Assembly (NCBI GenBank): GCA_041648895.1
Contig: JBAZOB010000001.1
Span: 33,078-97,077 of the forward strand
Length of the DNA: 64,000 nucleotides
Source: JBAZOB01 sp041648895
GTDB taxonomy: Bacteria > Patescibacteriota > JAHJAL01
Direction: 5' to 3'
The translations under genes were made by a program, and so were the position numbers. Shown in pieces: positions 1 through 7,385 of this stretch (positions are counted from its first letter, which is position 1; each line of letters begins with the position of its first letter). The notes beneath the pieces were generated by a model. It had not been told where the DNA came from, ran no database searches, and saw only the letters and a program-made list of their open reading frames with translations.

Positions 1-336
1 CTGGATGATTATTTTGAAGAGCAGCCCAATGAGATGGGGCAAAAGTGGTTCAGTTTCAATGAATCGAGGGTAATGGGAGCAGATGAAGTGTTGCGGATTA
101 GTGTGTGGGGACTCAATGATGATATTGTCAGGCATAATGATTTTTTTGATTCATATTATACCTGGGTGGGTGATATGGTGGCTGGTTTGGACAAGGCGGG
201 AAAATTACAGTTCAAGCGCGAGAATACTCGTAAGGGTGAGGTAGCCGATGAGATTTTTGAGTTATTCAAAGGCTTTTGTGGGGGCAAGGTGGCGTGCAGT
301 TTTCCGGAAGTAATAGAACTGAAATTGATAATTTAA
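1..336 (+). CDS. hypothetical protein, 5' end cut by window
   Basis: The reading frame is open from base 1 to a TAA at 334-336, so this is the C-terminal 111 residues of a longer gene. An internal ATG at 34 is unlikely to be the start because the frame continues upstream without a stop. The fragment is acidic and soluble with no membrane segment (for example RISVWGLNDDIVRHNDFF). I do not recognise the family. The following gene starts 48 bases downstream on the same strand. Confidence 0.55.
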   Translation: MDDYFEEQPNEMGQKWFSFNESRVMGADEVLRISVWGLNDDIVRHNDFFDSYYTWVGDMVAGLDKAGKLQFKRENTRKGEVADEIFELFKGFCGGKVACSFPEVIELKLII

Positions 337-384
337 TTTGATTTTTCAGTAATGCTAATTTAAATGAATATGATAATTTAATAA

Positions 385-2412
385 ATGGCGCAAGTCGATA
401 AAAACCAGAATAATCAGATTGGTTCGTCAGCGGATAAGATATCCAATGTTGGGCGAAATATGATTAATTTTGCCAAGGGAAAAAAGGAAGTATCGGAAGT
501 AAGTAATTTAGATACCCCGGTGAAAGATGATGGTGACTATGATATTGCGTCGGCGGGGAATAAGGTGGTGCAGAGTGGCCAAATGATGATTGAAAGCGCA
601 GATGTTGGTAAGAAAAAAATCGAATCGGCGTGGGATGAGAATCAATATGTCAATAAATTAGACAATGTTGATTATGATTATCGAAAGCATATATTGACAG
701 ATATGCAAGAAAAAGGATCAGTGACGCCTGAGCAATTACAATATTTAAGAGAAAATGATCCGCAGGGGTATAAAGCAGTGACAGGTCTTATCAAATCTCA
801 ATCACAAGTTGGAATTACTTCACAAGAGAAAGGGGCGCAGGAGACATATAATGAGGCTTTGACTCAAGCAGAAATAGAAGGTGTGCAAGTGGCAGCGATG
901 GGGGGAGTTGGATATTTGGTGATGAAGGGGATTGAACTTGGGGGTAAGAAAGTAGTAGTGCCAAAGATACTAGAAACAGCCAAAGTGGAAGAGGAAGATT
1001 TAGTAAATCCTGCCGGGGGCGAAAGTGTGGAAAATTACTTGCTGGTCAAAGTAGGCAAAGGAGAGAAATTATCAACGGAAGAGATAGAATATATCAAGTC
1101 ACTGCCTCAGGAACGACAAGAAAGATTGATGGAGGCGATAGGCGGTATACAAAAATCTAATGTTGAAATCAAAGATACGAGACAGACACAAGAGAGTTAT
1201 TTAGTCGGAACAAAATCAGGTGCTGAATCGGCGGTAGAGACGGCTAGCATGTTGTATAATCCATCAAACAAGCTAGCAGATAAAGTGAGCAAAACTGTCG
1301 CGAAAGCGGAAGAAAAGTTGGTAACTAAAGGTGGAAAAATCGGACTAATGTATGAGGCACTGAACAAAGGATTCGTTGGAACGCAGAAAAAAGTTGTAGG
1401 ATTTTTGACTAAACCGATTAGTAATTTGCTTAAGTCAAATAAAGGAAAAATAAATGATGAGATGGGGGAAGCGGCTATAAAAGTTGATGATGCGTTGACT
1501 GATAGCAAGGAGATGGTTAAGGATTTGGAACCTCAGGAGATTAATTATAAATCCGATGATGTAAAGAATAGTGATCCAGTATTGGATGAATTATTGGGAA
1601 CGGTTGATGAGGAGGTAACAGAAAAGGGTGGAAAAGTGATGGAAGATGTTATGCAATATGATAATTGGTACTATAATCCTAGCACAGGCGCTAAGGAATA
1701 TTATGATGAATTTGGTAAAATAGTGAAAATCGAGCCGCGTACTTATGGGGAAAAATTCCCGGTGGTGTATAATTCGACAGTTATGATTGATGGAATTGAA
1801 TATAATGTTCTTAAGGAAAAAGGAAAAGTTATTTTGGACCCAGGCCGCCCCAAGTTAGAGTCTGGGTCAGCGAATTTGCTAAGCATTGATGACTTACAAA
1901 GTGGAGAAGTTAAGGGTTATCTAGCAGATATTGATATGATGCCCAAAAAACTGATAGACAATTTAAAAGAAGGTGGGGTTAATGTGGTCATTGGTAATAC
2001 AGATGTTCCCGGATTGTCTAATAATAGGCTTCTCGAGGGTAAACCCAGGGGGTGGGATCAAGATAATATGTCAGGTGTCAAAGCATGTTATGATCCTGTT
2101 AATAAGATAGTATATGCTGGCGAAGGGATGGGTGCTAGTACGAGCCCGGTTTTACATGAATACGGTCATGCAGTAATTGATTTGTTTGATTCGACTGGCA
2201 ACCCAAAAATTATTGAAGCTCATGAACGTTTATATGATAATCTTGGTGATTATTTAAAACAGGGAGGTCCGGGAGGTGAAGCGGGAGTTGATGAGTTTTT
2301 TGCTGAGTCTTTTGCTGATTATATTAAGTTGCCAAAAAAACTTTTTGTAGCAAGATATGATGAACAGTGGCATGGCCAAATGAAAGAAATAATAAAAAAT
2401 AATTCGCAATAG
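385..2412 (+). CDS. large protein with C-terminal lethal-factor-like (ATLF) zinc metallopeptidase domain
   Basis: 675 residues. The first ~500 are charged, probably helical, with one hydrophobic patch around 172-180, and match nothing I recognise. The C-terminal ~150 residues carry a gluzincin active site: HEYGH at 591-595 (two zinc ligands and the catalytic Glu) and, 46 residues on, FFAESFADY at 638-646, whose Glu641 is the expected third ligand. The preceding PRGWDQ and a segment ending just before VLHEYGH resemble the anthrax lethal factor-like domain. There is no signal peptide at the N-terminus, so export would need another route. Family knowledge suggests a toxin or processing protease; the target is unknown. 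A small ORF follows after 11 bases. Confidence 0.7.
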   Translation: MAQVDKNQNNQIGSSADKISNVGRNMINFAKGKKEVSEVSNLDTPVKDDGDYDIASAGNKVVQSGQMMIESADVGKKKIESAWDENQYVNKLDNVDYDYRKHILTDMQEKGSVTPEQLQYLRENDPQGYKAVTGLIKSQSQVGITSQEKGAQETYNEALTQAEIEGVQVAAMGGVGYLVMKGIELGGKKVVVPKILETAKVEEEDLVNPAGGESVENYLLVKVGKGEKLSTEEIEYIKSLPQERQERLMEAIGGIQKSNVEIKDTRQTQESYLVGTKSGAESAVETASMLYNPSNKLADKVSKTVAKAEEKLVTKGGKIGLMYEALNKGFVGTQKKVVGFLTKPISNLLKSNKGKINDEMGEAAIKVDDALTDSKEMVKDLEPQEINYKSDDVKNSDPVLDELLGTVDEEVTEKGGKVMEDVMQYDNWYYNPSTGAKEYYDEFGKIVKIEPRTYGEKFPVVYNSTVMIDGIEYNVLKEKGKVILDPGRPKLESGSANLLSIDDLQSGEVKGYLADIDMMPKKLIDNLKEGGVNVVIGNTDVPGLSNNRLLEGKPRGWDQDNMSGVKACYDPVNKIVYAGEGMGASTSPVLHEYGHAVIDLFDSTGNPKIIEAHERLYDNLGDYLKQGGPGGEAGVDEFFAESFADYIKLPKKLFVARYDEQWHGQMKEIIKNNSQ

Positions 2413-2423
2413 AGGATAATAAA

Positions 2424-2630
2424 ATGATAATGATTTCAAAAGGTAAAGATAATGAGTTATATGTGCCGATAAGGGTCGAGGGAGGAGGAATGATTGGAGA
2501 TGGCATGAAGGTGGTACGTCCTGCTGATGAGGATTATGAGATGTATTTTGAGAAATATCAACGTGATCAGAAGCTGGAAGAACAGTTTCAAAAAGAGATT
2601 TCAAAATACATGAAGAAAAATATTGGCTAG
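2424..2630 (+). CDS. small hypothetical protein downstream of metallopeptidase
   Basis: 68 residues, starting 11 bases after the metallopeptidase stop, with a GAGG motif overlapping that stop as a plausible ribosome binding site. It is charged, with a C-terminal helix (DQKLEEQFQKEISKYMKK). No family is recognised. Its tight coupling to a toxin-like protease gene makes an accessory or immunity role possible, but nothing in the sequence proves it. Confidence 0.5.
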   Translation: MIMISKGKDNELYVPIRVEGGGMIGDGMKVVRPADEDYEMYFEKYQRDQKLEEQFQKEISKYMKKNIG

Positions 2631-2765
2631 GTAAAGTTTAGTAATCAGCTAAGTGATTTAGGGGTATTGTGGATTAGTTTTTATATAAAACTGTATTTTT
2701 ACAGTTTTTATTTTGTTTTAAGCTTACTTTGATAGAATTAATATAGAATAATTTATCAGATTAAA

Positions 2766-2819
2766 ATTTGTAATTCGTCCGCCCGAGGCGGATGCGCCTT
2801 GGGCGCATAATTTGTAATT
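2766..2819. repeat. GC-rich hairpin between two ATTTGTAATT direct repeats
   Basis: An 11-bp imperfect stem (CGCCCGAGGCG at 2780-2790, CGCCTTGGGCG at 2795-2805) is bordered by direct repeats of ATTTGTAATT at 2766-2775 and 2810-2819. It stands out as GC-rich in an AT-rich gap and looks like an inserted palindromic repeat of the class also seen inside rlmD and rsmE. It lies 10 bases upstream of the SpoIID-like gene. Confidence 0.6.
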
Positions 2820-2829
2820 AAAAAGTTGT

Positions 2830-5028
2830 ATGAAAAAGAATATTTTGTTTTTAGCGCTGATATTAACCATGCTAATGTCAAATTTGAATATGGTGCGGGC
2901 GGCTGATTATCAGGCGCAGTGGACAGGGCAAAGTGAGTATTTGACCATGACAGAAGGTGAGGAACAGACGGTGTGGGTGGAGTTTAAAAATACCGGTAGT
3001 GCCGATTGGCGGCAAACTGGTCAGAACGCGGTGCATTTGGGAACGGCGAAAAATCTAGACCGGGCCAGTTCTTTTTATGATAATACTTCGTGGTTAACCA
3101 GTAATCGGATTGAGATGAAGCAATCGGTGATTCATCCCGGTGAAACGGCTCGTTTTGAGTTTAAGATTAAGGCTCCATATAACTCGGGTGTTTATCAAGA
3201 ATATTTTCGATTGGTAGCGGAGAATGTATCTTGGTTAAATGATGTCGGTTTATATTGGGAATGGCGGGTGATCGGGGCGGCCGGTTATGAGGACATGTGT
3301 ATGAGTCGGGATAGCGTGGTTCAGTCAAGCGGGTGTGTGGTGCCCGAGCCGTGGATGTATGATTCGACTTGGAATGGTCAAAGTAAATATTTAACTTTGG
3401 CTCCGGGCGAGAGTCGAGAAGTGTGGGTGGAATTTGTTAATGATGGGGTAGCGACTTGGTATCAGAACGGTGATTTTGCGGTTCATTTAGGTACCGCCAA
3501 TCCAATTGATAGAAATAGTAATTTTGTCGATACTGATTGGCTTTCTACCAATCGGTTGGTTTTGGAACAAACCAGCGTTAAGCCGGGCGAGACGGGTCGT
3601 TTTTCTTTTACGGTTAAGGCTCCAACTAAAACGGGTGTTTATTATGAATATTTCCGGCCGGTGGTAGAAAATGTATCTTGGTTGCGCGATCAGGGGGTGT
3701 ATTGGATGTTTGAAGTAGCGAACGCGGCCAATGATGATTCTTCGGATGATGATGCGGTTAGCGATAGTTGGGCGGCTAAGTTGATTGAACAAACTGGAAA
3801 TCCGACTTTTGTGGTCGGTGAGGAAGCGGAAGAATATTTAACAGTGAAATACAAAAATATTGGCCAAACGACATGGGAAAAAAGTGGCAGTAACGTGGTC
3901 CAGTTGGCGACTAGCCAACCCAATGACCGCAATAGCGGTTTTATGACGAGTGATTGGCTCAATAGTCATCGGATTGCAATGCAGGAGAGTAGTGTGGCGC
4001 CGGGTGAGTACGCGACTTTTAAATTTCGGGTATCTCCGGGGGAGACAGTAGCTCTGGGGACGCATAATGAACATTTTAATTTGGTGGCCAATGACAATTT
4101 CTGGTTTAGCGGGGTGGGGGTGGCCTGGAACATGGTTTTGGCGGGGGTGTCGGATGCGGTGGTAGTGACGGCCGATGGTAATTTTGATGTGAAAGATGGG
4201 GTAACGGGCAGTGTTTTGGCCACTTTGAGTTCAGGGCAAAAAGTTAATGTCAAATATGCTGGTGGCAATTATCAAATAACTTGGCCGGGTGGGTCTAAAA
4301 GTACTAGTAACTATGTGCGGCTAACGGGTAAAAATGGGGCGATTATGGAGGTAGTTTCATATAACGATATTAAATCATGGAATAGCAGTCTCAATGATAA
4401 TAAATTTCGGGATACGATTGAGGTGCGTTATTCGACCAATACCAATCAATTGTGGGTGATCAATGAATTACCCTTGGAAGATTATGTGGCGGGAGTGGCG
4501 GAGACGGGTAACTCTTCACCGACAGAATTTTTAAAAGCCATGACGATTGCTGAGCGAACTTACGTGATTTATCATCATAACCGTGGGGGACGTCATCCGG
4601 AAAATTATGTTGATCTGTACAATAGCGTCAACGGAAATGGTGATGACCAGGTTTATCGCGGCTATGGCTTTGAACAGCGCAATGATGAGGTGACCGAGGC
4701 AGCTGCCGATACAGTTGGTAAAGTGGTGACATATAACAATAATGTAGTCGTGACACCCTATTTTTCACATGCCGATGGCCGCACTCGCAGCTACAAAGAG
4801 GTGTGGGGTAGTGACGTGGCCTGGTGTGTGTCAGTTGACGATCCTTATACAGCGGGGATGAGTTTGCTTGGTCATGGCGTAGGTATGAGTGCTTTAGGGG
4901 CGCAGATGTTTGCGGAAAAAGAGGGCAAAACTTATGACTGGATTTTAAAATATTATTATACTGGTATCGATATCTCCAATTATGATACAGCGAGTGAGAG
5001 AATCAGGGTCGGGATTTATCATTTGTAA
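2830..5028 (+). CDS. secreted SpoIID/LytB-domain protein with three Ig-like repeats
   Basis: 732 residues. A signal peptide (about residues 1-25, ending NMVRAA) directs export. Three ~115-residue repeats follow, starting near 27, 176 and 314, each with W-x-GQS-type starts, VWVEF-x-N, HLGT, PGE and GVYxEYF motifs (third diverged). They resemble the four-tryptophan Ig-like domains of the NBR1 type. The last ~230 residues are a SpoIID/LytB domain: EDYVAGVAET with the candidate catalytic Glu, AERTYV, a DDQVYRGY segment and the C-terminal LLGHGVGMSALGAQ. SpoIID proteins are lytic transglycosylases that cut denuded peptidoglycan, so this is probably a cell-wall remodelling enzyme anchored by wall- or protein-binding repeats. 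The next gene, 15 bases on, is a division protein, which fits a wall/division role. Confidence 0.85.
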   Translation: MKKNILFLALILTMLMSNLNMVRAADYQAQWTGQSEYLTMTEGEEQTVWVEFKNTGSADWRQTGQNAVHLGTAKNLDRASSFYDNTSWLTSNRIEMKQSVIHPGETARFEFKIKAPYNSGVYQEYFRLVAENVSWLNDVGLYWEWRVIGAAGYEDMCMSRDSVVQSSGCVVPEPWMYDSTWNGQSKYLTLAPGESREVWVEFVNDGVATWYQNGDFAVHLGTANPIDRNSNFVDTDWLSTNRLVLEQTSVKPGETGRFSFTVKAPTKTGVYYEYFRPVVENVSWLRDQGVYWMFEVANAANDDSSDDDAVSDSWAAKLIEQTGNPTFVVGEEAEEYLTVKYKNIGQTTWEKSGSNVVQLATSQPNDRNSGFMTSDWLNSHRIAMQESSVAPGEYATFKFRVSPGETVALGTHNEHFNLVANDNFWFSGVGVAWNMVLAGVSDAVVVTADGNFDVKDGVTGSVLATLSSGQKVNVKYAGGNYQITWPGGSKSTSNYVRLTGKNGAIMEVVSYNDIKSWNSSLNDNKFRDTIEVRYSTNTNQLWVINELPLEDYVAGVAETGNSSPTEFLKAMTIAERTYVIYHHNRGGRHPENYVDLYNSVNGNGDDQVYRGYGFEQRNDEVTEAAADTVGKVVTYNNNVVVTPYFSHADGRTRSYKEVWGSDVAWCVSVDDPYTAGMSLLGHGVGMSALGAQMFAEKEGKTYDWILKYYYTGIDISNYDTASERIRVGIYHL

Positions 5029-5043
5029 TTCCTAATTTCTAAC

Positions 5044-5604
5044 ATGAGATTATTTTCTAAAATTGGCAAAAGGAAACGACGGACGGGGCGGATGAAGCAG
5101 AAGTCCAGTTGGTTGGATGGTATTCTTAAGAAAGCCAAACGGACAAATAAACGGGTAATCAAGCGAACGGTGCGAGGGGGGAATGGGCCGGCGGTTAAAT
5201 CTTTTTTTGACTACCGTACTTTTTTGCGGTCGCGGCTTTTTAATGTTTCATTGATGATAGTGGCTGGCTATATGATATTTTTGACGGGACGGGAGGCTTT
5301 GGCCAATTACTATCAGTCAAAACAAATTGCCAAGATTGAAACGGAAAATAAAACTATTGAACAGAAAAATGAGGAATTAAAGTATCTTTTGGAGTATTAT
5401 AAGACTGAGACCTTTGCGGAATTGGAGGCCAGACGGTATTTGAATTTAAAAAAACCGGGAGAAAGTGTGGCGATTGTTCCAGTTGATATGAATGAGATGC
5501 CGGTTGATGAGGGACAACAACCGCCAGAATTAAAAGCGCGACCCAATTATAAGAAGTGGATCGATTTTATTTTTGCCGATATTAGTTCACTGCCGGATAA
5601 TTAA
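5044..5604 (+). CDS. FtsB/DivIC-like septum formation initiator
   Basis: 186 residues: a basic cytoplasmic N-terminus (~65 residues), one membrane segment near 70-88, then a coiled coil (IAKIETENKTIEQKNEELK) and the conserved tail with ARRYLNLKKPGE. This order is that of FtsB/DivIC, the bitopic divisome protein that pairs with FtsL. The Lys/Arg-rich N-terminal extension is longer than in E. coli FtsB and closer to DivIC-type proteins. It starts 15 bases after the SpoIID-like gene and probably shares its transcript. Its stop codon lies inside the left arm of the following palindrome, so the mRNA 3' end would carry a very long hairpin. Confidence 0.8.
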   Translation: MRLFSKIGKRKRRTGRMKQKSSWLDGILKKAKRTNKRVIKRTVRGGNGPAVKSFFDYRTFLRSRLFNVSLMIVAGYMIFLTGREALANYYQSKQIAKIETENKTIEQKNEELKYLLEYYKTETFAELEARRYLNLKKPGESVAIVPVDMNEMPVDEGQQPPELKARPNYKKWIDFIFADISSLPDN

Positions 5605-5831
5605 TTACAAATGACAAATGGCAGATTACAAATCACGAATGACGAATTGAATTAGTCATATATCATTTATTTTAATTAATGGCAGCAAAAGTTTGGTCGG
5701 TGGTGTTAATATGGATCTATTTAATAATAGTAAGTTTTATGGCTAGCCATATAATTAAAATAAATGATATATGACTAATTCAATTCGTCATTCGTGATTT
5801 GTAATCTGCCATTTGTCATTTGTAATTAATT
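5599..5831. repeat. 80-bp perfect inverted repeat enclosing a miniature ORF (copy 1)
   Basis: Left arm 5599-5678 and right arm 5752-5831 are exact reverse complements by base-by-base comparison; the 73-base centre differs. The element begins at the stop codon of the FtsB-like gene and ends three bases before tRNA-Ser. A second copy lies at 14687-14884: its centre and inner arm are similar, but its arm sequence differs and is again self-complementary. The centre contains ATGGCTAGCCAT, itself a palindrome. It would form a cruciform or an extremely stable RNA hairpin. Confidence 0.9.
5679..5774 (+). CDS. 31-residue hydrophobic mini-ORF inside the palindrome
   Basis: An ATG at the left edge of the loop opens a frame of 31 codons ending TGA at 5772-5774 in the right arm. 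The product starts MAAKVWSVVLIWIYLI and continues through VSFMASHII, giving one membrane-spanning helix. The second palindrome copy keeps the same beginning (MAAKVWSV) and end (VSFMASHII) but is frameshifted between them. Conservation of both ends suggests a former coding role. No Shine-Dalgarno is visible, and the start lies in stem-adjacent DNA, so translation is uncertain. Confidence 0.4.
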   Translation: MAAKVWSVVLIWIYLIIVSFMASHIIKINDI

Positions 5832-5834
5832 TAA

Positions 5835-5921
5835 GGAAGGGTGGGAGAGCGGTTTAATCCGCACGCTTGGAAAGCGTGTATGGCCGCAAGGTCATCGAGG
5901 GTTCAAATCCCTCCCCTTCCG
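5835..5921 (+). tRNA. tRNA-Ser (anticodon GGA)
   Basis: 87 bases with a 7-bp acceptor stem (GGAAGGG at 5835-5841 with CCCTTCC at 5914-5920), a G discriminator, an anticodon loop TTGGAAA giving GGA, a long class II variable arm (TATGGCCGCAAGGTCATC) and a T arm GGGTTCAAATCCC. CCA is not encoded. It directly follows the long palindrome. Confidence 0.95.
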
Positions 5922-5980
5922 TTTATATAAAAGGGATGCGAAATTTACACCCCTCTTTCTTAAATCAATATCAAAGGGTG

Positions 5981-5997
5981 AATCCCTCCCCTTCCGT
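5981..5997 (+). repeat. duplicate of tRNA-Ser 3' end
   Basis: Seventeen bases, AATCCCTCCCCTTCCGT, repeat exactly those at 5906-5922 (T-arm and acceptor 3' end of tRNA-Ser). It is preceded by GGGTG, similar to the tRNA's GGGTTCA. A tRNA 3'-end duplication is what a tRNA-targeting integration leaves, but only ~60 bases separate the copies and no integrase is adjacent. Confidence 0.6.
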
Positions 5998-6002
5998 CTT
6001 CG

Positions 6003-6034
6003 ACCGCCATAGCTTGAGCGACGGCGGGTTTTGT
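6003..6034 (+). terminator. possible terminator after tRNA-Ser
   Basis: CCGCC (6004-6008) pairs with GGCGG (6023-6027) around a 14-base loop, followed by GTTTTGTT. The stem is short and the T-run imperfect. The position, between tRNA-Ser and the next same-strand gene, is appropriate. Confidence 0.4.
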
Positions 6035-6098
6035 TATCATAATAATTGTTTTTTCAGGGGTGAGATTTTTTAGCGTATTCGTAATTCCTATTTTTTTT

Positions 6099-7385
6099 AT
6101 GAAAAAGCGTCATTTTCAAAACAAATTAATTGCTGAGTTATTGAGTAATTGTCAAAAGGTTCCGGCTCGCTGTCCGCATTTTTTGGATTGTGGTGGGTGT
6201 AGCTATCAGGATTTTACCTATGGTGATCAAATTAAGGTTAAGGAAAAAAAATTAAAGGAACTGTTTGGTGATTTGACGGCTGATACAAATGTATCATTTC
6301 AGGGCGGGCAGGAGTATGGTTACCGGACGCGGATGGATTATATTGTTTCCAGTCAGGGATTGGGCCTGCGGCGCAAGCGGCGTTTTGATCAAGTGGTGGA
6401 TTTACATGAATGTCATCTGATTGATCCGGCGATATTTGGTTTTTTAAGATCAATCTATGAAGAGGGGATAAAGATCGGATTAATACCGTATGATTTGCAG
6501 TCAAAAACGGGATTTTGGCGATATCTTTCGGTGCGGGTCAATGAGAAAAATGATTTTATGGTTATAGTCAATACGACCAGTGATGAGAAATTGTATCCCT
6601 TGGTGGATGAATTAATTGAAAAAATTACAAATAATATTGTCGGGGCGGGTTTTTCCCGCCTGCAATTGTGTGAGAAAGGGCGGGAGAACCCCGCCCGTAC
6701 GAAAGTGGGTAATTTAGTTTCAATATATCATCTGATCAATGATGGATTAAATGATGACAATTTTGGTGAGGTGAGGCGGTGGTGGGGGGAAGAATTTTTA
6801 AAATTTAAAATTTTAAATCCTGGATCCGTGTCCAGGACAAGCTTTAAATTTAAAATAGGGCCGAATACTTTTTTTCAAAATAGTATAGAATTGTTGAATG
6901 GTCTAATAACTAAATTGGTCGGATATATTGATGCCGATGATCAAGTGTTGGATTTGTATTGCGGGGTGGGAACGTTGTCATTGCCGGTGGCCAAAAAAGC
7001 GAAGCAAGTTTTGGGGGTGGAATTGATGGCGGAGAGTATTGAGTTGGCGAAGTTAAATGCGATAGATAATGGTATAACCAATGTTGATTTTGTGGTGGGA
7101 GAGGTGGAAAAAATAATTACGAATGACGAATTACGAATTAGGAATTATGATGCATTAGTTTTGGATCCGCCACGTAAAGGACTGGAAAAGGCAGCCAGTG
7201 AGATAATGGAAATGGATTTACAGAAAATTGTGTATATGTCATGCAATCCACTGACTTTAAAGAAAGATCTGGAGGTTTTAACAAAAAAATATCGATTGGT
7301 GGAAGCAAGCTGGTGGGATCTTTACCCGCAGACACCACATGTGGAAGGTTTGTGTTTATTGGTGGGCGATGGTGTCGAACTCTAG
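6099..7385 (+). CDS. TrmA/RlmD-family 23S rRNA (uracil-5-)-methyltransferase
   Basis: The start chosen is ATG 6099 (MKKRHFQN); a GTG at 6060 is in frame but adds a non-conserved hydrophobic stretch. The iron-sulfur cluster Cys set is present near the N-terminus (CPHFLDCGGC plus a later ECHLIDP). The SAM-binding motif is VLDLYCGVGTLSLPV, the catalytic region is LDPPRKGL and YMSCNPLTLKKDL, and the C-terminus is HVEGLCLLV. These enzymes methylate C5 of a specific uridine in rRNA using a Cys nucleophile (in MSCNP). At least two, probably three, palindromic repeat-derived segments interrupt it in frame. Its 3' end overlaps the convergent FkbM gene by 30 bases. Exact target (U1939 or U747) cannot be told from sequence alone. 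Confidence 0.85.
   Translation: MKKRHFQNKLIAELLSNCQKVPARCPHFLDCGGCSYQDFTYGDQIKVKEKKLKELFGDLTADTNVSFQGGQEYGYRTRMDYIVSSQGLGLRRKRRFDQVVDLHECHLIDPAIFGFLRSIYEEGIKIGLIPYDLQSKTGFWRYLSVRVNEKNDFMVIVNTTSDEKLYPLVDELIEKITNNIVGAGFSRLQLCEKGRENPARTKVGNLVSIYHLINDGLNDDNFGEVRRWWGEEFLKFKILNPGSVSRTSFKFKIGPNTFFQNSIELLNGLITKLVGYIDADDQVLDLYCGVGTLSLPVAKKAKQVLGVELMAESIELAKLNAIDNGITNVDFVVGEVEKIITNDELRIRNYDALVLDPPRKGLEKAASEIMEMDLQKIVYMSCNPLTLKKDLEVLTKKYRLVEASWWDLYPQTPHVEGLCLLVGDGVEL
6641..6697. repeat. in-frame GC-rich palindrome inside the rlmD-like gene
   Basis: CGGGGCGGGTTTTTCCCGCC (6641-6660) is an imperfect reverse complement of 6679-6697 (GGCGGGAGAACCCCGCCCG). It reads through in frame as GAGFSRLQLCEKGRENPAR. 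It is unlike the surrounding AT-rich codons and lies in a linker region of the protein, so it is probably an inserted mobile palindrome tolerated in the coding frame. Confidence 0.6.
6810..6855. repeat. in-frame palindrome, TCCTGGA core, inside the rlmD-like gene
   Basis: TCCTGGA (6818-6824) and TCCAGGA (6831-6837) form a stem with a TCCGTG loop, flanked on both sides by AT-rich, mutually complementary TTTAAA tracts. It is translated as NPGSVSRTSF just before the conserved GPNTFFQN motif. Confidence 0.55.
7114..7147. repeat. in-frame ATTACGAAT-type repeat inside the rlmD-like gene
   Basis: AATTACGAATGACGAATTAC followed by GAATTAGGAATTA, a repetitive string encoding TNDELRIRNY in a loop just before the catalytic LDPPRKG motif. 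The same word family occurs in rsmE (8474-8502) and in the arms of both long palindromes, indicating one dispersed repeat family. Confidence 0.55.

Noticed and set aside
5867..6073. 68-residue frame across tRNA-Ser
   Set aside because: It overlaps a clear tRNA gene and reads tRNA sequence (RKVIEGSNPSPSV), a common false call.
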